From Dasypus novemcinctus (taxonomy: Eukaryota > Chordata > Mammalia > Cingulata > Dasypodidae), in the NCBI RefSeq assembly GCF_030445035.2, contig NC_080680.1, positions 94,865,157 to 94,929,156 on the forward strand: a stretch of DNA of 64,000 bases. Direction: 5' to 3'. Below the pieces are notes generated by a model. That model did no database searches. It worked only from the letters and a program-made list of their open reading frames with translations, and was not told the origin of the DNA. A program made the translations under genes and the position numbers. This document shows, one piece after another, positions 23,401-36,192 of the stretch. Positions within the stretch are counted from its first letter, which is position 1. Each line of letters opens with the position of its first letter.

Positions 23401-24544
23401 TGTTTTGGATGAGATTTCTCTCTTAGTTTCCTAGTTATGGATATCAGAATAGTTTAACTTCTCCCTAAAAAACACACACACATATTCTGGAGATGGTGTT
23501 CCTAGCTCCAACCTCTTTGAGAAGAATTTGTGGAATGGCTTTGGGAGTTTGAGTGAGTAACAATCAGATCAGGGATGCCATGGATCTGGGACATACACAA
23601 TCTCCCAGGACTCAGAACTATGTGGCCTGGGGGCAGAGCCAGCTTTTGGGAAAGGGAAGACAGTCCTCTGATTTAGTTGAACGTTTTTTGTTTCATGAGT
23701 AGCATGGCATTAAGAAAGTCCCAGCAGAAGTAACAGGTACATGTCCTGACAGTAGATTAGAGTTGAGTGTCCTGCAGGGTGGACTTCTGGGCACAAAGAC
23801 TATATAAAAGGTGCAGGTATGCTGAAAGAACTGGGTAACAAAGTCCTGGGCTTCAGGAAATAGACCCTTGTCCTAGAAATGTGTATGGAGGGTCAAGATC
23901 TAGAGAGAACAAGCAGTCCCAGTAAGAAAGGGACTGTTACTCTGCTCAGTAATCTGCCAAAACAGGATCACCGTTGCAATGAGATAAAATCAGAAATCAA
24001 TTACAAAATCAAGGATCAGATCCCACCTATAAACCAGAGTAACTTGATGTTAAGCCCACTAGGTTCCTGGACTTGGGCTCCCTAATGTCCACCTCATTTA
24101 GGGCAGAATTAGATCCAGAGCACAGAGCAGAGAGTAGCCTGCACACAACTGTCAAGTGACAAAGAGAAAGTGTGAAGAAAGGTTGTAAGAAAGGTGGGGG
24201 AGAAGAAGTCCTCACCCAAAAGAACCTGAGTACTAATGTTTTTGTTTTTGTTTTTGATGTCCAAAGTACTTTAACAAAAGTGTTTGCATTGCTGGGGAGA
24301 ATCCATACTTTCTGTATCTCTCTAAGTACTTTTCAAAGGTGCAGTAGCATAAGTTCTTGATGTATGTCTTTTATCCCCAAAATGTTTGAAGTTTTGGACT
24401 GAAGTGGTTTATCCCCCCTTGGAAGGGCACATGAGACATGACTGACTAAGGAAGAGGCCCAGGATGTTAGCACTGGAAGGGCAGGGAACCTGTCTGGCTC
24501 TTCAGCTCCATATTCTTAATTCACTATTTTATCCTTATAGCAGG
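23401..24544. other. No recognised gene
   Basis: 5' flank of the OR pseudogene. Contains a short CA run near 23474-23482. Nothing coding seen. Confidence 0.4.
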
Positions 24545-24755
24545 TTCCTCATAGAGAATATTTACCATATACTAAGTACTGTACGATGTTTAAATCCTCA
24601 TCCTTACTCTTTCACTGTACTGATAAAATGAGTTATTACAGGGAGGTTCAATAATTTGCTCAAGATTATGTAACTTGTAAGTAGCTATAATTTCAATCCA
24701 AGCAGTTTGACTTCTTAGATTGGAATTCTTTTAACCATTATACTATATTACCTAT
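24545..24755 (-). mobile_element. MIR SINE, reverse
   Basis: 'accatatactaagtactgta', 'ggttcaataatttgctcaag' and 'ttaaccattatactata' match MIR in reverse. Confidence 0.7.
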
Positions 24756-24859
24756 TAAATATTTTCTGACAGAATAAACCCAGAATTGACAACTTTGTCA
24801 ACATCTTGAATGACTGGGGGTATTATATGAGTGGCAGGAATCAGATTCTCATGGTCTGG

Positions 24860-25075
24860 AGAATTAATGGCATGAGCCCAAGATTTGGGTTCTAGGCCTG
24901 GTTTAGTGACTTACCATCTTTTCCTCTTGGAAAATTTTTGTGTCTCTTTTAGTTTTCTTATGGAAAAATGAGAGACATACAGCACTATTTCCATCAGAAT
25001 GTGTGGACATGAAGTGAATGAACATGTCCGAAAAGTGCTTTGTAAATGAACAGATGTTATATAAATACTAATTAC
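24860..25075 (+). mobile_element. MIR SINE fragment
   Basis: 'gatttgggttctaggcctgg', 'ttagttttcttatggaaaaa' and 'gtgctttgtaaatgaacaga' follow MIR order. Confidence 0.6.
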
Positions 25076-25854
25076 ACAAATAATATAAAATACAAAAAAT
25101 ATAATAGGGTAAAAATAATAGTATGCAAAACTAATATTTAGTGCGTGGTTTACCTAGTTAAGGCAAGATTTCAAATGAGCTCTAGAGAAAGTGAGGAATA
25201 GTCTGGGTGCCTGTGTGTGTGTGTGTGCTGGTTCATGTGTGAAATAGTTGAGATGGTCCTTGGAAGGAGAGCATATGCTGGAGAGGTGCAGAACAGTGGG
25301 TATAGAATTATCTGGGCAGAGAGGGGGAAGGAACAGAGACCTCACTGGGTTTCCTGCTTTATAGAGTCTTTCTTGCAGCAGTCGCAGATAAATTTGGAGG
25401 CCTGATGATCTGACAGCCTGCCCATCACCAGGCAATGGAAATGGTTTCAGATAGCTCAGCAAAGCCACATGGCCTTTTCATTTACTCAAAAGTCCTTTGA
25501 TGTGGACCTAGAATTTAGTTTGCTATTGGTTCCATAGTTACTATGATCATGTGCATTCTCCTTTGCTCCAAAATGGGCTGTTTTTGAGCTGAGACAGTGG
25601 AGATGGAGAGAAAAGGACAGCAAGAAGCATGGGGTGGGGACATGAGGATTTTGTGTATGTATGGGGGAGAGCAGATTGTCTTGAGGGTCTTGCCCAAGAA
25701 GTTTTAAATTAAGAAGCAAAATGATGATGGCAAAGGGGAAACTGAGAAAAATATTATAAGTGCTATAAAAACCTTGATGTTCAAGCTCAGTATGACTGGG
25801 TTGAGTTCAATTGTATGATGTAATTACAATTGCAAACTCCACCGAGACCAGCCT
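25076..25854. other. No recognised gene; (GT)n run
   Basis: A short GT microsatellite at about 25211-25228. The rest is plain sequence with short, unsupported open frames on both strands. Confidence 0.4.
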
Positions 25855-26095
25855 AGTAGTTAAGATTGTGGTTTCTGATGTCAGATATGCTGGCCTCATC
25901 ACTTTTTGGAAAAGTGACTTGGAAAATTGCTTAACCTTTAAGTCTTAGTTTTCTTATTTACAAAACAAGTACTGCAATAGCAACTGCTTCATAGGCAGTT
26001 ATGAGGGTTATCATAATATGGATATAAATCAGTTAGTACTTTAGGAAACACAGAATAAGCTCCTGATAAATATCAGTTGTAATTATTCCTGCTGT
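25855..26095 (+). mobile_element. MIR SINE
   Basis: 'cctagtagttaagattgtgg', 'ttcttatttacaaaacaagt' and 'gctcctgataaatatcagtt' in MIR order. An (AT)n run lies just after, at about 26182-26193. Confidence 0.7.
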
Positions 26096-27486
26096 TTAAC
26101 AAAATTATTTGATAGATTTCCATGTATAAGCATTAGGAAATTGGTACATAATAGATGTTCAATAAGTGCCTGTTAAATAAATATATATATATAAAGACCA
26201 AAATAATTTCAGAGTCAGAAGAAAACTCAGACATCATCCTTTCCAAACTTTCACCCAGGCAGGAAACCTCTAGTAGACCTGCGAGTGGTCATCCAGCTTG
26301 AATGGGAACTCACTGATTACTAATTACTACTCACTGAATCACAACAAAATATGTTTTTGACAGAAAGGAGTCAAGAATTCTAAACCTCATGCTTCTAATA
26401 TAATTTTTAGCTGACTTCAGTCATAGCAAGTGACCACAACTTTGCTTTTCTTTTACTTGTGGAATCATTGAATTGTTAAGCATTTATCAAGCATTTCCTG
26501 AGCGCCAACAGTCATGCTAAGTACTGGGGACACAGAGGTGAAGAATTGTCAAGGCACCCTTCAGATATTTCAAGACATTGCCCATGTTCCCCCAAATCTC
26601 CACTTTTCCATTTGATCTATTTCTCTTCTCCCAAGGACATGGCTTCAAATGCTCTCTCATCACCAGTCATCCGCTTCCTCTATTCCCCCACATGGCTGAA
26701 GCTCCTTGTGTGACAGATGTGTTTGTCCATTGAAAATGTCCATTTTGCCTTGAAGATATAAAATTGTGGGGAATAGATCAAATTCATATGATTCTGGCTT
26801 CTAGAGATGGAGGAATCTTAGAAATCAATCATATAATTCAGAAGTTTCCAAATCTGAGAAACTCCACAATTTCCTGGAAATGGCCCAGCAGCCACCATAG
26901 ATTAGGAATAGTATAGAAAGGGTGACTTAAGAGTCTCAGGAGGTTTCCTCTTTCCCCAGAGAAATTCTGCTTTCATGTGTTTTACAGATTAAAAAATAAT
27001 AGAGTAAATTTGAAGACCAACTTTAAGTCCTAAAGAAAAATTTTAAAACCTAAATTCTAATGTACATGATTAATTTGCAGAGGACCATATGTGGCCTAAA
27101 GAAGGAAGTTGGTCATTGATATTGTACCACGAGTAAACAGTAGAACTGGTATGACAAGCCTGGTTGTACAAATGTTTTCCTTCTTCACCTTTCTCAGCTT
27201 TCAGTCTTCCATAGCCTATGTCTCATGCTGCTCTGAAGTTGGGATGAGGTCACTGAGGTGGACTTTCTTTAGCAGGTCTGGTTTTGAAGGAATTCTGAAA
27301 CCAGGCTGGAATGATGGAAACTGAATTAGCATTACCCAGTAGCATCAGAGCAGTTACACTGCTTCTCCAAAATGTCAATCCCTTTGCTTGGAGTCCCATC
27401 CATTAATAGCAAATCATTCCTTCTTTTTGTGAATGAGTAAGGAAAACAAAGAATGTGGAAAAGTTTGAGTCATTCAAACAAATAAT
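26096..27486. other. No recognised gene
   Basis: Part of 26470-26550 resembles an L2/MIR tail ('caagcatttcctgagcgcca'). Otherwise nothing is recognised. Confidence 0.4.
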
Positions 27487-27620
27487 TAAGGGAGGCAGGG
27501 TGAAAAGGTGACTTGACTTGTAGTCCCAACTATAACATTAATTTGCTGTATGTTATTGGGCAACTAATTTTCCTTTACTATATAATGAGTGTATTAGACG
27601 GAATGATTTCTAAGTTTCTA
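27487..27620 (+). mobile_element. MIR fragment (weak)
   Basis: 'acttgtagtcccaactataa', 'gggcaactaattttccttta' and 'gaatgatttctaagtttcta' follow a MIR pattern loosely. Confidence 0.4.
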
Positions 27621-28379
27621 ACATGCCAGGGTAGAAACAATGTAGGATGGGTATTGTTGAGGATATGAGCTACTTACTCAGGATGGTCTTTGGAGCATCT
27701 GAGCACCTTCTCTTCAGTCTTCTTGACTCCGATGTGTAGAGGAGGAATGGAGGGCATGAGGCATAGATTGTATGTCCCTATCAGGTTGGGAAAAGGAAAA
27801 GTCCTGAGATTCTTGTGGGAGGGGTCAGAACCTGCAATACTGGGAGTATGGGGCATGTGTGATTGTTGCCTCAGTGTAGAGAAGGTGTTGTATTGGCTTC
27901 TGAAGTTATCACTTTTCTTTTTCCTTCAGGGAGGTGAACCCTCAATGTAGCCCCAGTCTCTAGAAGCGTGAACCTTTCTTCCATCCCCAACTTTGACCAC
28001 CTGACCTCTTCAGGTTCCAACAGATATGGGATAGGTTGGGGGCTTGGAAATTTCTGTCTGTCCTGCATGTGACCACATGCCAAGGAATTGGCAGCCTCCC
28101 CAGGCACCAATCCCAGAGAGCTCATTAAACACCGTGACTGGGAGGGGAGTAGAGGTCTCTCAGCAGGTTACTGGAGCAGGATTTTTCTTAGAGCCTTGAT
28201 AATTAGTCACTTGTTATTTTAGTGATTGAAGGAAACAGAGGACAGATACGTAGAGAAAGCCTGAGGATACCCTGCGATGTAAGGGAGAATGTAAAGAGTC
28301 AAGGGAAGAGTCCCTGTCTAAGAATTGAGAGTCCTGTTCTAGTCAGCTAATAACCTATAATAACATTGCCTACTCTAAC
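27621..28379. other. No recognised gene
   Basis: Somewhat GC-richer plain sequence. An 86-codon open frame on the plus strand (27690-27950) and an 84-codon one on the minus strand (27871-28125) lack family resemblance. Confidence 0.4.
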
Positions 28380-28580
28380 TCACAAAATAACCACTATTCT
28401 TTGAGTGCTTGTGAAGCAGAGGCCTTATGTGAAATCTTGTGAGGCATTCTTATACTTATAGATGTAAGATTTGAGACTCAGCTATGTTGTGACTTGTTTG
28501 TATTGCATGAAAAAGAGTTTGTAGAGCCAAGATTCAAATCCAGGTTTGTCTTGTCCAAATTTCACATTATTCCATGTTGC
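28380..28580 (-). mobile_element. MIR SINE, reverse
   Basis: 'ttctttgagtgcttgtgaag', 'gatttgagactcagctatgt' and 'gattcaaatccaggtttgtc' match reversed MIR. Confidence 0.55.
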
Positions 28581-28659
28581 TATGTAAAGATTATTGCTAG
28601 AAAAGATCTCTTGCTGCCTTCCTCTCACTTTTCCCAGCCCTGGTATCACTGACTAAACT

Positions 28660-28815
28660 ATCTCTCTTATTTGCCTTTTCTGTTAGCCTGTAGGCTTTAT
28701 TGAGGCAGGGTCTACATTTGTTTTCCATAGGAACTGGGACCTATTCCAGTGTCTGACACTTGGTTACATTCAAAGAAATTTGTTAAATCAATAAATGAAT
28801 GCATAAATGAACAAT
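28660..28815 (+). mobile_element. L2 3' end
   Basis: 'gtaggctttattgaggcagg', 'ccagtgtctgacacttggtt' and 'aatcaataaatgaatgcata' match the L2 3' terminus. Confidence 0.65.
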
Positions 28816-28867
28816 ACTTTTAAAAAATCTTCGGAGATGTGTTTTTAGTGAAACGAGATTATATTAA

Positions 28868-29153
28868 GGGAAGCGGCTGTGACTCAATCAATTGGGCTCC
28901 CGTCTACCATATGGGAGGCCCTGGGTTCGTGTCCCGGGGCCTCCTTGTGAAGGCAGGCTCACCCACTTGCTGTGGAGAGCCGCTGGCCCACAGTGCCACA
29001 GAGTGCCAGCCGGCCCACAAGTGCTGCAGAGAGCTGACTCAGCAAGGTGATGCAACAAAAAGGGAGACAATAAAAACAGAAGAAGTGTGCAGCGAATGAA
29101 CACAGAGAGCAGACAGCAAGCAAGCTGTGTGTGTGGGGGGAGGGGGGGTAAAA
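28868..29153 (+). mobile_element. DAS-type tRNA-derived SINE
   Basis: tRNA-like head (GCGGCTGTGACTCAATCAA..., 'ggttcgtgtcc' B-box), a body, then a G-rich/A-rich tail. The 10-bp target duplication attatattaa lies at 28858-28867 and 29154-29163. Several CpGs survive, suggesting a fairly young copy. Confidence 0.88.
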
Positions 29154-30127
29154 ATTATATTAACTGGAAAAATTTCATATTGCTATGATATTAAAACAAG
29201 GCAATATAAAACAAAGAAGCCATATAAGACTCAAGATAAAGCAAAACATATTCAAGGAGAGTAGACAGAGGAATTTCAATACCAATAGTACACTTCTTGT
29301 TTCTGCCTTTCTAATCCTGCTACTCACTGGTTTCCAGCATGCCAGGTTCTGCCTCTCTCCCTTTTAATAATTCAATGAGTTAGGCTTTTGAGTTGTCATT
29401 TCCTCCTGGTACCTTGCTTACCCGTGCCCAATCAGCATTCGTAGTGCAGCTGTTTATACAGAGTATAGACTTCGCCTCCTGGATCATGAGAAAGGGTACT
29501 GAATATACGGATCCAGAGAGCTTGCTTGACTCAGTTCTGACGGGACTTTAGACATCTCTGTGCTTCACCTTCATCTTTTTCAACATCCACACAGATGATG
29601 ATCCAATTTCAACAAATCCAGACATAGAGAGATCACAATATTTGGAGGCTTCTCAGTCACTCGTTGAACAATTCTCATTTAGAGCATTCTACATCACAAA
29701 TTAAAGTTTTCTTTCATAATATTGTCATTTGAAAGCTCTGGTTGATTGCCCCAATTTTATCCCTTAAAACATAGTTTAAGTGTGATGTGGACAGTCTTTA
29801 TGATGTCCTTCCTCATTACTGTTCTTAGTCTCTTCTCCAAACTGCGGAAAAACCTGAACAACATCTCAGGTTCAGTAAATCACTGAAGAGCCCAGTAGCC
29901 ATGGTCTCTCTGCAGTGTTTACCATGGAGTACAGAAAGTTGAGAAACAGAGATTAAGTACCTAATACCTGACTCAGAAATAGGCTGACCACTGTGGTAAT
30001 GAATACAGTTCACTTGGTCTCCTCCTCATCAGAGAACTTGGACATGGGTTTGACAGCTACCTTAAATTCTGGGTCTTCCCATCTTTCCCCTCCAATCTTT
30101 ATTTATTTCTCCAATGTGTATTTTAAA

Positions 30128-30290
30128 ATCCAGCCCAGTGTTGTGGAGAGAGCTCTGGACTTGGAGCCAGAGGAACTGAGTTACGTGTTTGACTCTATTG
30201 TTTGCAACCTTGAAAAAATTAACTTAATATTTGCAAGCCTTCATTTTATTAATCTCATAGAAGGCAATAATAGCTGGCCAATGGGTTTAC
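30128..30290 (+). mobile_element. MIR SINE within copy A
   Basis: 'ggagagagctctggacttgg', 'gcaaccttgaaaaaattaac' and 'ttcattttattaatctcata'. The same MIR sits at 58830-58960 in copy B. Confidence 0.65.
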
Positions 30291-31023
30291 GGAGGTTTGC
30301 ACGGATGCCCAAATTTAAAGGAGAAACTAGAAATGAGAGCACTTTTTAATGAACAGTGTTATACAAATGTGAAGGATTATTATCACTTTGGGATCTCCAG
30401 ACCGTTTCATTCTCCCATTGCTCTAATGGTTAGAATTTCTCCATCTCAAAACTACCAAATGACTTCCCAATTGCTTGAATATCTTCTGTGACAAGGACCT
30501 CAGTTTCCTTCATATCTGTTCATATCATATTCTCCTATCTTTGCTTCACGGCCCGCACTATTCTTAAATGATCTGGCATGTTGCGCCACCTCTGATGGTG
30601 AGCAGGAACACCTCGAGAGTAGGCTAGTCCAGTGAGCATAGGGCTCAAAGTCAGGAGCATGTTTCTGGTACCAGCTGGGCTATGAGTTCACTGAGTCATA
30701 CCTTTCAGCAATTTGCCTCATTTTATATCTGTAATGTCACAATATGTGTTTCCTAGCCCTTCCCAGATGTTACATTCTAGATCCAGGGCTTGTGGACACT
30801 TAAACATGCTCTTTGGGATTCTTTTTATGAATAAGTGTATTTCATATGTCTTGAAGCTTTGGTATCAATCCGATCACCCAGCTGTGCTTCAGGTCGGACT
30901 TGCTGAAAAACAGTCTCTCATGTTCTTCTGCTGACCTGTTAGTGCCTTACCCAGATGCCTCTTGTCCGGAGACACCCACTTTGCTGCAGCCTCTTGCCTT
31001 GTATACCTTAAGGCAAGGTACTA

Positions 31024-31230
31024 TAATGGCTAGCAATTACATAGTACTTACATAGTGCCAGGAAGGGCTCTAAGAAGTTTAGAAAAATGGTCATTTAGTT
31101 TTCACACCACCACACTTTACAGATAATGAAAGAGAATTGGAATGACTTGCCTAAGGTCGCAAATCGAGGAGGTGATGGAGTCCAGCTCCAGAGTGTGTGT
31201 TCCTAAGCCCTGTATCATCCTACCAGTCTT
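31024..31230 (-). mobile_element. MIR SINE, reverse, within copy A
   Basis: 'tagcaattacatagtactta', 'acagataatgaaagagaatt' and 'gacttgcctaaggtcgcaaa'. Counterpart at 59892-60105. Confidence 0.75.
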
Positions 31231-31984
31231 GTCAGCTTGTCACCTGCTGACCTGTTTTCCTAGAGGAGATAGCCCTGTGGTCTTGGTGGCAGCATATAGG
31301 CTGTGTCATTTACTGACAGAGGCCAGTGTCTAAGACAGTACCTTTTTCAGTAGTAATAGTGAACTCTAATAATGTACATTATAGGATCAAACAGAGAAGG
31401 GGGCATGTGAGAGGGAGGTACAATGCTTCCTGGATTTTGAGATAGAGGAGAGAAAATGGGATCAGGAAAAGCGAGGAAGATCACATGAAGATGTTGACCC
31501 TCAATCATATCTGTGTGTGACCTTGTGTGACCTTGGGCAAGTTTTGATACTCTCTGGCAGATACAAATAGTCTTAAGGTGGGTGTGACAATTGGTGAAGG
31601 CATGGAAGATATGAAATTTTGGGTTTGTGTGTTTTATGGAAGCAGGCATTGTACAGTTCTAGAAGAGTTGCTGTTTCCTGAGCTTTAGGCTGTGCATCCA
31701 TCTGTATTCTCTGTATTTGTCCAACTGTTGACTCAAATTGGCTCATTCCAAATGGGATTTACTTATCAAACTTGCTCCATTTTATTTCAAAAGTTTCCAC
31801 TCATTTGTTAAGGCCTAGTTCAGATATTACCTCTTTTGTAAAGCTTTTCTGTATTCCTTAGATAAAAGTATGTAAATGGTGTCTCTAGCCTTACCCAACA
31901 TTTTGCTTACTCTCTATCATAGCCCTTCACCATATATTGTAATTGTCTTTTTGTCCCACCACATGGGTGGAGGCTCAATGTAGA

Positions 31985-32095
31985 CTGTGAGTTCTTTTGA
32001 GGGCAGGAACTGTGTCTTGTTCATTTATGTCTTGCCAGTTCCTAACACCCTGTGAGACCTGTAGTAGATACTCAGTAAGTATTTGCTAAATCGAA
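31985..32095 (+). mobile_element. L2 3' end within copy A
   Basis: 'gagggcaggaactgtgtctt' and 'gatactcagtaagtatttgc' follow the L2 3' end. The counterpart in copy B (about 62580) is shortened. Confidence 0.65.
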
Positions 32096-32770
32096 TGGGG
32101 CCCTTGGGTGGCAGGACTGTTGAGGAAGGGTTGGGAAATTAAGACAGGGCTTGGGGATATGGTGGACTGTGTTTTGGAGGTTGAGAAGAAAGAGGTTTTA
32201 GAAAATAGGATATTCATGGAGATAATTGTGATCGTCAAAGATTTCCTCAGAAACTTCCTCTTTGGCACAAGTTCCCAAACATGTGGAAGGGAGAGCTTAG
32301 AAAGATGAAATCAGCAATGAGAGACAGCTCTACAGATGGGCTGTGTGGACTTCTGATAGATAATAATGATGGAGCAGGGAAAGTTGCTTTTTCTAAATTA
32401 GACCTGTTTCTACCTTGTCTTTTGATCTTTCCATAATATATTTTCATACATTCCTCTCTGAGATCCAGCTGTATTTTTATATTGAGCTACTATATATAGC
32501 CATCATCATGCCCATACCCAGTTTGTTTCCTTTCCCATGTTCTGCGTGACCATCCTCCTGGTCATCAAACCCAGGAACTTGGGAATAGCTTAATTCCTCC
32601 TTCTTTCTACTACTTTCTCTCCCTCCATTTATTTTGTCACTAACACTGACAAAATGTACTCCTCACAAGTCTGTCTATTCTCTGTCTCTATTGCCACTGT
32701 CCTATATCAGGGCTTATCATCTCCTATTTGGTATAGTACCTCAAAGTCCTAATGGGCTCCCTGCCTCTAA

Positions 32771-33429
32771 TTTCTTTTTTCCTATGTCATTCAGTCCTAG
32801 CAAGAGAAATGGAAAAAGCTAAATGAAAGATAAAAGGACTTTTTGAAAAAGTTGGGGCATAGTTTAAGGAAATTGTCAAGTGTTATAATGCAATAATCTT
32901 GGGCTAACAACGGCAGGGAGCCCATAGGCTTGAAGGGGCAAGGATGGGAAGTGGTACCCAGAACTGGGAAAGGTAGCTGTCTAGAGGGCTGCCTGAATAG
33001 CTGTCGCCTTCAGTGGATGGACACAGGTGACCCATAGTGGCCAGCAGGATGGAAGTTGATGGAATAAATGCTCTGATATCACTCTCCTCCCTCCACCTCC
33101 ATCTCCTACCAGTACTTCACATTGGCTGGAAAGCAAGGGACCTTTTTGATACATGTCTCAGTGGCATGGACCACAGAGCAGGGGGGACAAGGTTGGAGAA
33201 GAAAGCAAAGGGACAAACAGAAACTATCTCCACAACCCCATTTCTTTCCATTTGAGGACCAGAGTGGTCCTTATAAATTATAAATAATTTTGAAATTATT
33301 TGGTCACTTCTATGTTCTACATCCTTCAAAGACTTCCTCTTGTTGACTCTTTGTGTTTTCAAAGTGGTTTATCATGGTAAGTAATGGTATAGAATTAACA
33401 TGGAGGAATATCAATTTAATTCATTTTGT
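32771..33429. other. Copy A-specific sequence, no gene recognised
   Basis: Sequence without a partner in copy B, at the left end of the 8.3-kb stretch that separates the two parts of copy A. Nothing coding recognised. Confidence 0.4.
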
Positions 33430-34503
33430 TAAGCTGGAGGAAATTAATAATGCCTACATGCAAATTAATGTGCTAGAAAACAAAAAGAAATGTTAGGTAA
33501 TATTAATAAAGCCCAAAGCTCTTCTTGAAAAGATCAATAGAGTGGATAAACCTTTGGTAAGCATGAATACATAAAAATTAGAGAATGCTGAACTAAACAG
33601 CATTTAGAATAAAAAGGGGTGGTAAAATTATAGACATAAAAATAATTTAAAAAATTTAGAGCAAACATTATGTACAATTTCTCCCAATTAATATGAATAT
33701 TTAGGTGAAATAAATGGATTTCTAATAAAGCATATGTGATAAAATTGGCAAAAGAAAAGTTAGAAAATCTGGATATCCAAATTAAATTTACAGGAAATTT
33801 AAATGGCAACCATAAAACTACTGTAGGTAAAGACATCATGATTTTACCAAAGAATTCCTGCAAATATCAGGAGACTGACAATTTATCATTATGTAATTTG
33901 TTCCACAGCATAAGAAAAGAAGGAAATCTTCCTAATCCATTCTATATGACACTGAACTAGACATGGAAAACACAAAGAGAGAAAACTATAGGACAGTAAA
34001 AGGAAATACATGTAAAATTTCTCTTTAATATTGAAGAAAAATGCAGAAGAATATTAAAAGAATAAAATATACAACATAATCAATTATAGTTTATCCCAAG
34101 AATTCAATAAAAGATCAGAATTAGGAAATCCATGAATATACTTTAGAACATTTGCAGATCACAGAGAAAATGATAAAACTTCTTAATAAATGTTTATGAT
34201 ATTCTCAAAGTTTAAAAGTTTCTGATAAAAATTTTTAAAATTAGCTAGAAAAATAACGAAATTTCTTCAACTTGCTAAAGTTGTAGTAAAAACCCTGCAG
34301 CAAATAATGGTGAAACACCAAACAATCTTACTAAAGTCAGAAGCAAAATAAAGGTGGCCCCTACATTGCAACTATTCAGCATTTTACTAGCAATTTTATC
34401 TAATCAGCAAAATAATTCAATACAATTTAATTTACTGATTATTTATTGAGTATCTAATTCTCATGGGCAAGCATTTTAAAGTGGTTAAAAAAAGAATAAG
34501 GCA

Positions 34504-34965
34504 GGGAAGCAGATGTAACTCAAGTGATAGTGCTTTTGCCTACCATATGGGAGGACCTGGGTTCAATGCCTGGGATCTCCTGGTGAAAAAGAAGAAGAGA
34601 AAGTATGCCTGTACGGCAAGCCAGTGCCTGCACTAGTGCCCATGTGGTGAGACAGTGCCTGTGCCAGTGCTTGCATGGTGAGACTGCCTGTGCCAGTGCC
34701 TGCGCGGTGAGCCAGTGCCCACGCAAGTGAGTCCACACAGCAAGATGATGATGCATCAAAAGAGAGACAAGGGGAGAGTCAAGGTGAAGTGCAGCAGAAA
34801 CCAGGAGGTGGCACAGTTGACAGGGAACCTCTTTCAACATCGGAGGTCTCCAGGATTAAATCCTGGTGAATCCTAGAGGAGAGAAAATGAGAAGCCAACA
34901 CAGACAGCAAAAACAGCAGGGTGGGAGGAGGGGAAGGGGGAAAATAAATAAATAAATCTTTAAAA
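34504..34965 (+). mobile_element. Composite SINE with two tRNA-like heads
   Basis: The first head starts at 34504 ('agatgtaactcaagtgatag', 'gggttcaatgcc'). A middle part, 34616-34733, holds about four diverged 30-bp units around 'ccagtgcctg'. A second tRNA-like segment, 34806-34875, has 'gtggcacagttgacagggaa' and 'ggattaaatcc', followed by an (AAATA)n tail. Near-repeats 'aaaaagaataag' and 'aaaaaggaatgag' flank it. Probably a DAS family with a dimeric structure. Confidence 0.75.
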
Positions 34966-35299
34966 AAGAAAAAAGGAATGAGACATAATTGTTGAAATGG
35001 AAAAGAGAAAAAGTTATTATTGTAGATAATATGATTGTCGTCCAAAACCACTCAAGATAATCAACCAAAAAATTATTGAATTTAGTAAGAGAGTTAGGTA
35101 AGTTTTCTAGATTAAGATAATCTTTAAATATTTGTTCCAGAAAAAATACATTTGGAGAATGTAATGAAGAAAAAAGCAAACTCATTTATAGTGCCACAAT
35201 ACTTAGGAAAAAACCTAACACAAAACATTTAAGATGTTTATTTAAAAAGCTATATAACTGAATGAAAGACATAAATGAACATAAAATCCAACAGTTATT

Positions 35300-35530
35300 A
35301 AAATGTGTTCCTGGCACCCTTTCAAGTGTTTTACATATATTATCTCATTTAATCCTTACATCAACCACTGAGAAAAACTAACATTAGCACCATTTTACAC
35401 ATGAGGAAACAGACATAAAGGTTGCATAATTTGCCCAGGGTTACATAGCTATCTTGGCAGAGGGAGGATTCAAACTCAGGTAGCTTGGTTCCAGATCTCA
35501 TGCTCTTGCACAGTACTGCATTCTGCTTGA
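35300..35530 (-). mobile_element. MIR SINE, reverse
   Basis: 'attatctcatttaatcctta', 'cacatgaggaaacagacata' and 'attcaaactcaggtagcttg'. An (AT)n run follows at about 35618-35631. Confidence 0.85.
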
Positions 35531-35705
35531 TAATAGTAGAAACGAACAACTGGTCATACAAATCATATTCCTGGATAGGAAAATAAAATAGTAAAGATGC
35601 TGATTCTCCACAATCAATATATATATATATATAAAAAACAGAATAATAATAGAAAATATGTAAAAGTAACAAAATTATTTTGAAAGACAAATCAATGAGG
35701 GAGAG

Positions 35706-36192
35706 TGTAGTACTTTGATATTATTGATGAATTCCAAAATGTAATATTGGATTATGTTTGTAAACTGATCTTTTCCTCTGGGCATATTAGATTATATTGG
35801 ATTCATAGGTGTACTTGATTAAGTAATTATGTATACCTCTTGTGACAATAGGCTGGGGACTCACAGATAAAAGGTATGGAAAAGGATGGAGGTAAGGGTT
35901 TTTGATATTGAAATTTTGATGTTGGAGTTTGATGCTGAAAGCTTAATCTAGGGAAGTAAACTCACAGAGGAAAGAGAAGCAATCCCCAGGAAGGGAGGAA
36001 CACAGGAAGCCTGAACCCTCACAGACTTTGGCAGCCATCTTGCTCCAACACGTGGAAATAGACTTTGGTGAAGGAAGTAACTTATGCTTTATAGCCTGGT
36101 AACTGTAAACTCCTACCCCAAATAAATACCCTTTATAAAAACCAACCAATTTCTGGTGTTTTGCATCAGCACCCCTTCGGCTGACTAATACA
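35706..36192 (+). mobile_element. ERVL-type solo LTR, xenarthran family, with 5-bp duplication
   Basis: TGTAG...AATACA element of 487 bp with AATAAA in 'ccccaaataaatacccttta'. Perfect 5-bp target repeats gagag at 35701-35705 and 36193-36197 fit ERVL integration. A solo LTR without internal genes, inserted into an old L1. It is the clearest boundary reference for the family in this window. Confidence 0.85.

Larger units (their letters stand above)
29293..32770. repeat. Segmental duplication copy A, part 1
   Basis: Pairs in direct orientation and the same order with 57914-63325. By eye the best stretch (31100-31232 against 59968-60100) has roughly 85-90 % identity; other parts are lower. Shared landmarks are 'ttaataattcaatgagtta', 'gacttgcctaaggtc' and 'tgtgacaat'. 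Copy A lacks about 0.8 kb (opposite 60381-61160) and about 0.55 kb (opposite 61290-61850) that copy B has. It contains the same MIR and L2 pieces at the same places, so it is a genomic duplication and not an interspersed repeat. No gene is recognised in it. Confidence 0.85.
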
